Positions 34,433 through 43,595 of a stretch of 64,000 bases of DNA are shown one piece after another. A program made the translations under genes and the position numbers. Below the pieces are notes generated by a model. It made no database searches. It was not told the origin of the DNA and saw only the letters and a list, made by a program, of their open reading frames with translations. Each line of letters starts with the position of its first letter. The stretch's first letter is position 1. This DNA comes from Rhodoblastus sp. (lineage in GTDB: Bacteria; Pseudomonadota; Alphaproteobacteria; Rhizobiales; Beijerinckiaceae): the NCBI RefSeq assembly GCF_019449565.1, contig NZ_JAGRPM010000038.1, forward strand, positions 1 through 64,000. Reading direction: 5' to 3'.

Positions 34433-34559
34433 GGCGCAATCCTCCGCTCTCATGCAAGTTGATCTCGCGCGAGGGAAGTTTGTTCCAATGGCCAAGCGAA
34501 AATTTCTTCGCCCGCGCCCGCCGTCCGGGACGAGCGCGGGCGCGGAGCCTGTATCGGGA

Positions 34560-36044
<1,485 letters not shown>

Positions 36045-36064
36045 GTCAGCCTTACCTCATCGCT

Positions 36065-36958
36065 TTACGGCTTCGCCGCCGCCTTGCCGGACGCATGGTC
36101 GAAGAAACGGAAGAAATCCGAGCTGGGCGATATGACGAAACGCGAGCCCTTGGTCTTCAGCGCGGCGTCATAGGCCTGCATCGAACGATAGAAGGAGAAG
36201 AAATCCGGATCCTTGTTGAAGGCGTCGGCGAAAACGCGGCTGCGCTCCGCCTCGCCTTCGCCGCGCATGGTGTCCGCCTGCTGTTGCGCCTCGGCCACGA
36301 TCACGGTGGCGTCGCGCTGGGCGCTGGAGCGGATCTGCTGCGCCTCCTGCTGGCCCAGGGCCCGGAATTCCGCCGCCTCGCGCGCGCGCTCGGTGCGCAT
36401 GCGGTCGAACACTTTTTCGGAGATCTGGCGCGGCAGGTCGACGCGGCGCATGCGCGCGTCAACAATGGAGACGCCGAACCGCTCGGCCTCGGCATTGACC
36501 TGGTCGCGAATTCGCGTCGTCAGCGGCACGCGCTCGTCGCGTACGATCTGCATCTGGTTGGCCTCGCCGAGCACGCGGCGGACGGCGGAATTCAACACCG
36601 ACGCAAGCTGATTGTCGGCGCGGGCGACGCTGCCGACGGTCTGATAGAATTTCAGCGGATTGACGATCCGATAGCGCACGAAGGCGTCCACCTCCAGCCG
36701 CTGGTTGTCCGAAGCGAGAATTTCCTGCTTCGGCGATTCCAGATCGAGAATGCGCTTGTCGATATAGACGACGGACTCAATGAAGGGCAGCTTGAAATGC
36801 AGGCCCGGCTCGGTGACGAGGCCGCGCTCCGGCACCGGTTCGCCGAAACGCAGCAGCAAAGCCTGTTGCGTCTGGCCGACCTCGAAGGTCGAGGCCAGCG
36901 TGACAATGACGAGGAAGGCGGCGCTGGCGAGCAGCGCGATCGTTTTCGACGAGATCAT
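36065..36958 (-). CDS. hflC: FtsH protease modulator HflC
   Basis: A 297-residue SPFH/prohibitin-family protein. One N-terminal transmembrane helix (IALLASAAFLVIVTLAS) is followed by the band-7 domain (QALLLRFGEPVP to RRVLGEANQMQIVRDERVPL) and a coiled-coil rich in Glu, Arg and Ala (RAREAAEFRALGQQEAQQI). With HflK it forms a membrane ring that encloses and restrains the FtsH protease. The gene overlaps the end of hflK by four bases (ATGA), so equal expression is likely. Confidence 0.95.
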   Translation of the reverse strand: MISSKTIALLASAAFLVIVTLASTFEVGQTQQALLLRFGEPVPERGLVTEPGLHFKLPFIESVVYIDKRILDLESPKQEILASDNQRLEVDAFVRYRIVNPLKFYQTVGSVARADNQLASVLNSAVRRVLGEANQMQIVRDERVPLTTRIRDQVNAEAERFGVSIVDARMRRVDLPRQISEKVFDRMRTERAREAAEFRALGQQEAQQIRSSAQRDATVIVAEAQQQADTMRGEGEAERSRVFADAFNKDPDFFSFYRSMQAYDAALKTKGSRFVISPSSDFFRFFDHASGKAAAKP

Positions 36959-38175
36959 TGCTGGCCTCCCGCGGCGGGCTTCGCCGAGCTGTCAAGCGGC
37001 GCGAAAGGCGCCAGCGGCAGCAAGGGAGTCGCCCCGGTCGAGCGGTCGAGAATGACCTTTTCGCCCGCACCAATCACGCGCTCCATGGTTTCTAGATAGA
37101 GCCGTTCACGCGTCACGTCAGGCGCCTTCTTATATTCCTCGAAAACCTTGAGATAGCGCGCCGCCTGGCCGCGCGCCTCGGCCACGGTCTGCTCGCGGAA
37201 GGCCTCGGCGTCGCGCAGGATGCGGGCGGATTCGCCACGCGCCTGCGGCACGATGGAATTGGCGACCGCCTGAGCCTCGTTGACAAAGCGGCTGCGGTCC
37301 TGCTGCGCCGCCGTTACGTCGCGGAACGCCGCGATGACGGTTGGCGGCGGATCGACCGAGAGAAGTTGCACCTGCAGGACCTCGACGCCGGCGTGATAGG
37401 AATCCAGCACCTGCTGCATCGCGGCCTGAACCGCGGGCTCGATCACCTTGCGCTCGGCTGTCAGCAGCCGCTGGATCTGGGTGCGGCCGACGATCTCGCG
37501 CATGGCGCTTTCCGCCACGGCCTTGATGGTCTCGACCTGGTTCTTGATGTTGAAGGCGTAAAACTCCGGATGAGCCGGATCAATCTGCCAGATCACCCGG
37601 AACTTGACGTCGGCGATATTTTCGTCGCCGGTCAGCATCAGGCTTTCTTCCGGCACCTCCGTCGCGCCGGCCGTATCGGCGCGGCCGACGGTGCCCACGT
37701 CAATCGAATTGCGGTCGGTGACATTGAGCCTGAGGATCGAACCGACCGGTTCGGGCCAGTTGTAATTCAGGCCCGGCCCTGTCTTGCCGACATAGCGGCC
37801 GAAGACGAGATTGAGGCCAACCTGGTTGGGCGCAACTGTATAGAAGCCGCTGGCGAGCCAGAGCAGGGCGACGGCGACGACCAGCAGGAGAATGCCGCGC
37901 GGCGAGAAATCCCCCGACGTCAGGTTCTGCGCCTTTTCCTGCGCCCTGCGCACCCAGGCTTCGAAATCCGGGCCGGGCCCGCCAGGCCCCCCCAATGGAC
38001 CGCCGCCGAATGGGCCGCCGCCTCCGGGCGCGCCCCAAGGGTTATTCGGGCCATTATTGCCGTCGCGTGGCCCGCCTTTCGGGCCGGCGCCCCAGGGATT
38101 ACGCTTGCCGTCGGACGAAGGATCCGTACCTTCCGGCTTTGGCGGCTGGTCGCCGCCCTGATTGCTCCACGGCAT
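36955..38175 (-). CDS. hflK: FtsH protease modulator HflK
   Basis: A 406-residue partner of HflC. The cytoplasmic N-terminus is unusually rich in Gly, Pro and Asn (residues 1-80) and carries repeated NPWG motifs. A transmembrane helix follows at about residue 98 (GILLLVVAVALLWLASGFY), then the band-7 domain (GLNLVFGRYVGKTGPGLNYN) and a coiled coil ending in TRERLYLETMERVIG. The ATG at 38175 has GAGGACTAT directly upstream and is preferred to an upstream start at 38205. First gene of hflK-hflC-degP. Confidence 0.95.
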   Translation of the reverse strand: MPWSNQGGDQPPKPEGTDPSSDGKRNPWGAGPKGGPRDGNNGPNNPWGAPGGGGPFGGGPLGGPGGPGPDFEAWVRRAQEKAQNLTSGDFSPRGILLLVVAVALLWLASGFYTVAPNQVGLNLVFGRYVGKTGPGLNYNWPEPVGSILRLNVTDRNSIDVGTVGRADTAGATEVPEESLMLTGDENIADVKFRVIWQIDPAHPEFYAFNIKNQVETIKAVAESAMREIVGRTQIQRLLTAERKVIEPAVQAAMQQVLDSYHAGVEVLQVQLLSVDPPPTVIAAFRDVTAAQQDRSRFVNEAQAVANSIVPQARGESARILRDAEAFREQTVAEARGQAARYLKVFEEYKKAPDVTRERLYLETMERVIGAGEKVILDRSTGATPLLPLAPFAPLDSSAKPAAGGQQ

Positions 38176-38260
38176 ATAGTCCTCAATTTCCTCGCCGCCG
38201 CGCAATCCGCGCTTCGACCGCTCCTATATAGGATGCGGCCGGATTGCGCACAATCGCCGA

Positions 38261-38788
38261 TCAAAGACGTTGGTAATCGACATATTCGAGCGCGACCTCG
38301 TCGTTCGGGCCGCGCTCAGGGCGTTCGCGCCAGGTCTCGCGCCATCGCTCCCAATCGACCTCGGGAAAAAAGGCGTCGGCCTCGGGCGCGCAATCGACCA
38401 GGGTGAGGCGCAGATAGGAGGCGCGCGGGAGGCCAAGGCGATAAAGCGCCGCGCCGCCGGCGAGGATGACCTCGGCCGCGTGCATGGATTTGGCGAGGAG
38501 CGAGGCCTGCGCCATGGCCGAGTCGAAATCGCCCGCGACATGCAGATGATCGGGCCTTTCGCCCGCCAGAAAATCCGGATCGCGCGTGACCACCAATGTC
38601 TCGCGCCCTGGCAGCGGCTTGCCGATCGACTGATAGGTCTTGCGCCCCATGATGAGCGGCCGCCCCCAGGTGATCTCGCGAAAGCGTTTGAGATCACTTG
38701 GCGCGCGCCACGGGATGGCGTTGTCCTTGCCCAAGGCGCCGTTGCGCGCCACGGCCGCGACCAGAGTGAGAGGAACCGTCCCTGTCAT
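38261..38788 (-). CDS. folA: Dihydrofolate reductase
   Basis: A 175-residue NADPH-dependent enzyme that makes tetrahydrofolate. The hallmarks are LVAAVARNGALGKDNAIPW at the N-terminus, the catalytic Asp in SDLKRFREIT, the cofactor loop PLIMGRKTYQSIGKPLPGR, and the C-terminal LTLVDCAPEADAFFPEVDW. Length and motifs are standard. The ATG at 38788 has GGGGCGG upstream; the frame is open further but not conserved there. thyA is not adjacent. It may lead into the hflK operon, with 85 bases between. Confidence 0.95.
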   Translation of the reverse strand: MTGTVPLTLVAAVARNGALGKDNAIPWRAPSDLKRFREITWGRPLIMGRKTYQSIGKPLPGRETLVVTRDPDFLAGERPDHLHVAGDFDSAMAQASLLAKSMHAAEVILAGGAALYRLGLPRASYLRLTLVDCAPEADAFFPEVDWERWRETWRERPERGPNDEVALEYVDYQRL

Positions 38789-38952
38789 ACCGCCCCAGAT
38801 GTCGAAATTGAGAAAGGCGCGAACTCCAGAATCGCGCGCCTTTTCGAGAGGCAAGCTACGGTCTTTTGACGACAAATCCTATAGTGGCGGGCGTCAGGCG
38901 ATTTTGACCTGTGGAGAAATCGCGCATAAGGCCCACGGCCTTTCGCGCCGCT

Positions 38953-39255
38953 TCATCCATTCCGCTTCCTCGTGGCGGCCGCCTTTTTCGCCGAGGCGGC
39001 TCGCTCTGACGCAGGTCTCGCGGCGGCCGCCGCTCCCCCCAGCGCCCCGCCCCTGTGCGCGGCCGGATGGCCCGTGTCTTTGCCGCGTCCCGAACCGCCC
39101 GGCTTCTTGCCGCCGCCATCGTCCTTGTTGACGGTGGCCCAGGCGCGCCGCTCGGCTTCCTTGGAGGGAACGCCGCGGCTTTCATAGCTGGATTCGATAT
39201 CCTCGGCTTTCCGGATCTGCTTGTCGGTATATTTGGACTTGTCGCCGCGCGGCAT
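38953..39255 (-). CDS. Small basic protein of the 'plasmid stabilization' type
   Basis: A 100-residue lysine/arginine-rich protein. The first half is conserved (RGDKSKYTDKQIRKAEDIES, then YESRGVPSKEAERRAWATVN) and is often annotated in Rhizobiales as a plasmid stabilization protein, although evidence for that function is thin. The second half is a low-complexity Gly/Lys/Ala tail that looks disordered and may bind nucleic acid. The ATG at 39255 has AGGGAGACG upstream. A GGAAC-N16-GGTT at 39319-39295 could be a weak stress promoter. Similar proteins often accompany stress-response genes. Confidence 0.72.
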   Translation of the reverse strand: MPRGDKSKYTDKQIRKAEDIESSYESRGVPSKEAERRAWATVNKDDGGGKKPGGSGRGKDTGHPAAHRGGALGGAAAAARPASERAASAKKAAATRKRNG

Positions 39256-39502
39256 GGCTCGTCTCCCTGTGCTGGCGCCATCGATCGTCGAAAAAACCGG
39301 GGGCGATAGGCTTTGTTCCGACGGCTCGGGGAACAGTGGCGGGAGCGGGGCGTAGAAGTTGATCGGAGTCTTTTTGCCGACGAATTCGGAGATTGTGATG
39401 TATCGACCCACCCGGAAAAGCGGGGATGGACGGTCGCAACAACTGACGGGAGACACTCGCCGCCAGGGTCCAAGCGGCAGGCGCGATATTCCGTCGCTCG
39501 CC

Positions 39503-39847
39503 TTACTGTATGAGCAGCCGCACTTCCCGGATGAGATCCAGGTCGTTGAAGGGCTTATGCACGATCACCAATTCCCTGTAGGCGGCAGGCAGGTTGTCGC
39601 GCGCGGAAGCGGTCACGAAAATGAACGGGATATGGCGACCCGTCAGAATATCGGCGACCTCGTCGATGCGGCCGTCATCCAGATTGACGTCGAGCAACGC
39701 GCCGTCGAGTTCTTCCGAGCGCGCCAAGGCCCTGGCTTCATCGAGCGTTCCGACTGGCCCGATAACTTCATGACCGTCGTCGCTCAATACGTTTTCGATA
39801 TGGGCCGCGACAAAAAACTCGTCCTCGATCACCAGTAAACGCGACAT
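39503..39847 (-). CDS. Single-domain response regulator
   Basis: A 114-residue receiver domain without output domain. The acidic pocket is in LLVIEDEFFVAAHI, the phosphoacceptor is the Asp in GALLDVNLDDGR (about residue 53), and the conserved Thr (FIFVTASA) and Lys (VIVHKPF) are present. Such proteins act as phosphate shuttles or sinks. An exact EcfG promoter lies 86 bases upstream, which links it to the general stress response, where lone receivers (as SdrG or MrrA in other genera) are known to modulate PhyR. That role is inferred. GGAG lies eight bases before the ATG. Confidence 0.9.
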   Translation of the reverse strand: MSRLLVIEDEFFVAAHIENVLSDDGHEVIGPVGTLDEARALARSEELDGALLDVNLDDGRIDEVADILTGRHIPFIFVTASARDNLPAAYRELVIVHKPFNDLDLIREVRLLIQ

Positions 39848-39932
39848 ATGATTGGCTCCATCGAGTCATTGTTGGTGAAGCCGTTCTGGCCCGGCCGGAT
39901 TACTCGTGACGGGCGGCTTAATCTTTGGGAAG

Positions 39933-39957
39933 AACGAGCAGCTCGGCTCATCGTTCC
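39933..39957 (-). promoter_or_regulatory. EcfG-type promoter of the single-domain response regulator
   Basis: On the minus strand GGAAC (39957-39953), a 16-base spacer and CGTT (39936-39933) match the GSR consensus exactly. The start codon at 39847 is about 86 bases downstream. Confidence 0.8.
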
Positions 39958-40003
39958 ATCGCGGGCGTCGTTCTTGACAATCATCGATCTTGCCAATGGC
40001 CAT

Positions 40004-40079
40004 GCGCTCATGGGGACTGCTCTCATGGGGCCATGCGCTCACGGGGCCTGCGCTCACGGGGCCTGCGCTCACGGCGACG
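40004..40079. repeat. 15-bp tandem repeat at the 3' end of egtD
   Basis: Five units of GCGCTCACGGGGCCT type (40004-40018, 40019-40034, 40035-40049, 40050-40064, 40065-40079); units 3 and 4 are identical and unit 2 is one base longer. The array runs into the last codons of egtD. It lies between egtD and the EcfG promoter of the next gene. Confidence 0.8.
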
Positions 40080-41031
40080 CTTCGAGACCGAGAACGGCGA
40101 AGCGGTCCTCCTCGTCCAGCCAGGCTCTGGAAAGCCGCCATCCGCCTGTTTTCGCCAGGGAATGAAATGAGTCGAGCGCATATTTGCGCGAACTCTCGGT
40201 GTGGATCGTCTCGCCTTCGCGAAATGCGAATTGCTGGCCGCAAACGGAAACCACGCGCCCATCGAGGCTGACCAGATGCATTTCGACGGCGGATTCGGTC
40301 TCGTTCCAGCGCGCCTGATGCACGAACCGGTCGAGCGGAAAATCTCCGTCAAGTTCGCGGTTGATCCGCGCCAGCAGATTGAGATTGAACGCCGCTGTGA
40401 CGCCGGCGCCATCGTCATAGGCGGTTAGCAAGGTTCCGAGATCTTTCTTCAGGTCAACGCCGACGATCGCGGTCCCACGACCCTCGACATGCCCGTGAAG
40501 TCGCGACAGAAAGGCGATGGTCTCGCTCCGGTTCAGATTGCCGATCGTCGAGCCGGGAAAGAAAGCCGTTCTCGGCCCCGGCGGCAGATCGGCCGGAAGT
40601 TCGAAATCGCGATTGAAATCTGCGACGATCGGAAGCGTTTCCAAACCCGGAAAGCGATCCCGGATGCGGCTTGCCGTCTGTGCAAGCACGTCTCCCGCGA
40701 TATCGATCGGGACATAAAGACGCGGTCTGTCCAAAGCCTCGATCAAGATCTCGGTCTTGATCCCCGCCCCCGCGCCATATTCGAATAACAGCACGTCCTC
40801 GCCGCAAAAGCAGGCCATTTCACCGGCCCAGCGCAACAGAATCTCCGTCTCCGCGCGCGTCGGATAATATTCTTCAAGCCGCGTGATCTCGTTGAAGAGT
40901 TCGGAGCCGCGCTCATCATAGAGCCAGCAGCAAGGGATAGATTTTTGCGCGCGCGAAAGGCCGGCGACCACCGCCGCGCGAAACGCCTCGTCCCATCTTG
41001 TTTGCAATTCGAAGCCGTCAAGCATCATCAT
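40069..41031 (-). CDS. egtD: L-histidine N-alpha-methyltransferase EgtD
   Basis: A 320-residue SAM-dependent enzyme that trimethylates histidine to hercynine, the first step of ergothioneine synthesis. The family marks are CCWLYDERGSELFNEITRLE, EYYPTRAETEIL, the SAM loop FEYGAGAGIKTEILIEAL, and FFPGSTIGNL. The C-terminal residues that hold the histidine substrate lie in the TESSRKYALDSF region. Three consecutive ATGs (41031, 41028, 41025) overlap the egtB stop; GGAG is 3, 6 or 9 bases upstream of them, so the second or third may be the true start. Its last codons are part of a 15-bp tandem repeat. It forms a two-gene operon with egtB. Confidence 0.92.
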   Translation of the reverse strand: MMMLDGFELQTRWDEAFRAAVVAGLSRAQKSIPCCWLYDERGSELFNEITRLEEYYPTRAETEILLRWAGEMACFCGEDVLLFEYGAGAGIKTEILIEALDRPRLYVPIDIAGDVLAQTASRIRDRFPGLETLPIVADFNRDFELPADLPPGPRTAFFPGSTIGNLNRSETIAFLSRLHGHVEGRGTAIVGVDLKKDLGTLLTAYDDGAGVTAAFNLNLLARINRELDGDFPLDRFVHQARWNETESAVEMHLVSLDGRVVSVCGQQFAFREGETIHTESSRKYALDSFHSLAKTGGWRLSRAWLDEEDRFAVLGLEASP

Positions 41032-42280
41032 CGTCTCCGGCCAGCCGCAAACCGGAGAATTGCCAGCGGGCGTCGGGTGGAAAGAAATTGCGATAGCTTG
41101 CGCGAATGTGACTGGCGGGGGTCGCGCAGGATCCGCCGCGCAGGACAAATTGGCCGCACATGAACTTCCCGTTATATTCGGCCGCTGCGCCCTCGGCGGG
41201 CCTGAAGCGCGGATAAGGCGCGAAAGCGCTGCTGGTCCATTCCCAGACGTCTCCGAACATCTGGCGCAATCCGTTTTCGCCCGGCCGCGCGGGCGCGGGA
41301 CGCAGCAGACCGGATTCGATGAAATTTCCGCCCGGCGCGACGGATTGCGCGGCGTGCTCCCATTCGGCTTCGGTCGGCAGGCGCATCCCCGACCAGCGCG
41401 CAAAGGCGTCGGCCTCGAAAAAACCGACATGGACCACCGGCGCCGCCGCGACGACGCGCCCCGGTCCCGCCAGCGTCATGGTCCAGAATTCGCCGTCGCG
41501 CTTTTCCCAGTAAAGCGGTCCAGACCAGCCGCCGTCGCAACATTTCGCCCAGCCCTCGGACATCCAGAGCAAGGGCTGTCGGTAGCCACCGTCCGTGATG
41601 AATTCCATCCACTCCGCATTGGTCACCAAACGATCGGCAAGCCGATACGGCTCGATCACGACGCGATGGCGGGGACGTTCACAGTCAAAGGCGAAGCCCA
41701 TGTCGCGCGCGCCGATTTCGACGATGCCGCCCTCGAACTTCAGGTAACTCACCGGCGTGGGCATCCCTGCCTCGAAGTCGCGCGAAAACTGGGCACAATA
41801 GGCGGGGCGCAACGGATTTTGAGCGAAGAGATGCAGGATATCGGTCAGCAGCAGCTCCTGATGCTGCTGCTCATGATGGCATCCGAGGGCGATCATCGCG
41901 CTGATGCGGTCCGAGGGGGTGAGGCCGCACAATTGCTCGACCGCCGCGTCAACACGGTCGCGATAGGCATAGATCGCCTCGAGCGTCGGCCGCGTGATCA
42001 TGCCGCGCCGGGGGCGCGGCTGACGGACGCCGAGCGCTTCGTAATAGGAATTGAATAGATAATTGAAGCTCGGATCGAAGACGCGATAGCCGGGCAAAAA
42101 AGGCTCAAGGACCATCGCCTCGAAAAACCAGCTGGTGTGCGCGAGATGCCATTTGGCCGGACTTGCGTCTGGCATGGACTGAACCGTCGCATCGGCGTCC
42201 GAAAGTGGAGCGGCGAGCTTGCGGCTCGCCGCTCGGACGGCGCGAAACGATGCGCAAGTTGCTGATGGTGCAGCCAACAC
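41018..42280 (-). CDS. egtB: Ergothioneine biosynthesis protein EgtB
   Basis: A 420-residue non-haem iron enzyme that joins hercynine to gamma-glutamylcysteine (or cysteine) with sulfoxidation. The DinB-like N-terminal domain supplies the iron ligands, in KWHLAHTSWFFE and in the HX3H pair of GCHHEQQHQELLLTDIL. The C-terminal formylglycine-enzyme-like domain has RLADRLVTNAEWMEFI, PTEAEWEHAA, MFGDVWEWTSSAF and LRGGSCATP. No ATG lies upstream of the conserved FRAVRAAS; GTG at 42280, with GGGAG ten bases before, gives the family length. The frame is open to 42400. No egtC or egtA is adjacent. Ergothioneine protects against oxidants, in keeping with the surrounding stress genes. Confidence 0.9.
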   Translation of the reverse strand: MLAAPSATCASFRAVRAASRKLAAPLSDADATVQSMPDASPAKWHLAHTSWFFEAMVLEPFLPGYRVFDPSFNYLFNSYYEALGVRQPRPRRGMITRPTLEAIYAYRDRVDAAVEQLCGLTPSDRISAMIALGCHHEQQHQELLLTDILHLFAQNPLRPAYCAQFSRDFEAGMPTPVSYLKFEGGIVEIGARDMGFAFDCERPRHRVVIEPYRLADRLVTNAEWMEFITDGGYRQPLLWMSEGWAKCCDGGWSGPLYWEKRDGEFWTMTLAGPGRVVAAAPVVHVGFFEADAFARWSGMRLPTEAEWEHAAQSVAPGGNFIESGLLRPAPARPGENGLRQMFGDVWEWTSSAFAPYPRFRPAEGAAAEYNGKFMCGQFVLRGGSCATPASHIRASYRNFFPPDARWQFSGLRLAGDDDDA

Positions 42281-42672
42281 CCGGAAACTGCTCCCGCCTG
42301 GAACGATGTTCTCCCTTCCAACGCCCAGGTCAAGAAATGTTTCCGCTGACGACGCCGATCGCCGCCGACCTGAGCTCAGGCGTTCAGCAAGCGGCGTCAA
42401 CAGCCCGAAACCTTCGTTTTGACGCGCGCCGAAATTCCCTTTGAGGTCAGGGGCTTCGACGACTGGTCATGCCGCGACTGCGGCGGGAGGCGAGCCATCT
42501 CCGGGAAAAGGCAACCGACGCAGCCGTACGACAGGTGAAAAGGGGGGAATATTGTGCTTGCGGAAGTCGCCGCCATGGTCTGGTCCCCGCAAAAAAAGCG
42601 CTTAGCCTATGCAGACTGGCGGCCGGCGCCGCTCGCGGCGCCGGCCCGTGTCTCGTTGGCATTGTGCGGCGA
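42281..42672. other. Intergenic stretch between egtB and CsbD gene
   Basis: 392 bases without a gene. The egtB frame stays open to 42400 but without conservation. The only clear structure is the hairpin at 42621-42646. No EcfG-type site was found before egtB here. Confidence 0.5.
42621..42646 (-). terminator. Strong hairpin downstream of the CsbD gene
   Basis: GGCCGGCGCCG (42621-42631) pairs perfectly over 11 bp with 42636-42646 around CTCG, 27 bases after the CsbD stop. No T-run follows, so termination efficiency is uncertain. Confidence 0.5.
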
Positions 42673-42867
42673 CTAAGCTTTGTCGACCGTATTCTTGACC
42701 GCATCCTTCACGGCGCCGCGCGCCTTTTGCGCGGCGCCCTTGACCTCTTGCGCTGCGCCCTTGGCGCGAAGGGATTGGTCGCCCGTCGCCGAGCCGATTC
42801 CCTGTTTCGCCTTGCCAATGACTTCATTGGCCGCGCCCTTGATCTTGTCCGATGTGCTGCTTTTCAT
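42673..42867 (-). CDS. CsbD family stress protein
   Basis: A 64-residue, very hydrophilic, helical protein of the CsbD family: [20 protein letters not shown], then a short [20 protein letters not shown] and a Lys/Ala tail. CsbD proteins are abundant under general stress in many bacteria; their molecular role is unknown. A second CsbD gene lies at 56825. It follows the DUF3309 gene by 57 bases on the same strand, so both may share a promoter. No exact EcfG site was found upstream. Confidence 0.93.
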   Translation of the reverse strand: MKSSTSDKIKGAANEVIGKAKQGIGSATGDQSLRAKGAAQEVKGAAQKARGAVKDAVKNTVDKA

Positions 42868-42924
42868 GTGATGCGCTCCTGCGGTTCGATATCCTCCGGA
42901 AAAAGGCGTCCGAAGGCGCGCGCC

Positions 42925-43077
42925 CTATGCCCGCCCTGTCGCCAGGAGGACAATCAGAACAAGGATGACGAGGCCGATGCCGCCGCTCGGGTAATATCCC
43001 CAGCCGGTGCTGTAGGGCCAGCTGGGTAACGCCCCGAACAATGCAAGGATCAGCAAGATCAGTAGTATCGTCACCAT
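42925..43077 (-). CDS. DUF3309 family membrane peptide
   Basis: A 50-residue protein with two hydrophobic helices (TILLILLILALFGALPSW and GIGLVILVLIVLLATGR) joined by a short YSTGWGYYPSGG hairpin that is diagnostic of DUF3309. It should span the inner membrane twice. The function is unknown; genes of this kind often sit among stress genes. The ATG at 43077 has a run of seven G five bases upstream. It is probably co-transcribed with the CsbD gene. A GGAAC-N16-CATT at 43263-43239 is too weak to claim as a promoter. Confidence 0.85.
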   Translation of the reverse strand: MVTILLILLILALFGALPSWPYSTGWGYYPSGGIGLVILVLIVLLATGRA

Positions 43078-43321
43078 GGATTCCCCCCCATTTGGTGATC
43101 GACGCGACCGGATTTCGAGGCTCGCGAAAGGGCGGAAAATCCTTCTTTCCGCGTCGACTTCGTTCGCAAGGCGGAAGTATACGGCGGCGCCAAATTCCGA
43201 GAATTTCAGCTTTGCCGAACCGTCCTGTCTGGCGAAACAATGTCTGTTCATCATGATTGTTCCGCCCGGCTTTCATTCCGCAGCGGGACCGTCAACACCG
43301 GCCGGCGCACGACCAGAAAGC

Positions 43322-43402
43322 TCAGTGGTGGTAAAACAGAGCGAGCAAAATGATGATTGGAATCGGCACGCCTAGCAGCCAGAGCAAAATTCCTCTACCC
43401 AT
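43322..43402 (-). CDS. 26-residue membrane microprotein
   Basis: A frame of 26 codons starts with ATG at 43402 preceded by GGAGG at seven bases. The peptide is one hydrophobic helix, RGILLWLLGVPIPIIILLAL followed by FYHH. It has an ideal RBS, a clean membrane-helix pattern and a short charged start, which is hard to explain by chance. Very similar peptides occur in other Rhizobiales as far as I recall. It should sit in the inner membrane as a single span; function unknown. It lies 245 bases upstream of the DUF3309 gene on the same strand. Confidence 0.65.
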   Translation of the reverse strand: MGRGILLWLLGVPIPIIILLALFYHH

Positions 43403-43595
43403 GATCCATCCTCCAGTTTTCGTTCAAGGCGCCTGTTCTGGCGCGATGACCGGTTGGCGCGCTTTGACAAAAGATGTCGGCGCTCTTCGTCGATAGAGTC
43501 GCATCCTCGCGCGGCCTCGCCGTCGCAAGACGGTCAAGCCGGGTTTCCATTTTGAGGGCGAGGTCGCGATTGCAAATGCTTATCGAGACAAGGAT

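Noticed and set aside
34458-34486. EcfG promoter before the methyltransferase gene
   Set aside because: GGAAC on the minus strand (34486-34482) is followed at N16 by AGAT, not CGTT.
39295-39319. EcfG promoter before the small basic protein gene
   Set aside because: GGAAC-N16-GGTT fits only the loosest consensus, so it was mentioned with the gene but not listed as a site.
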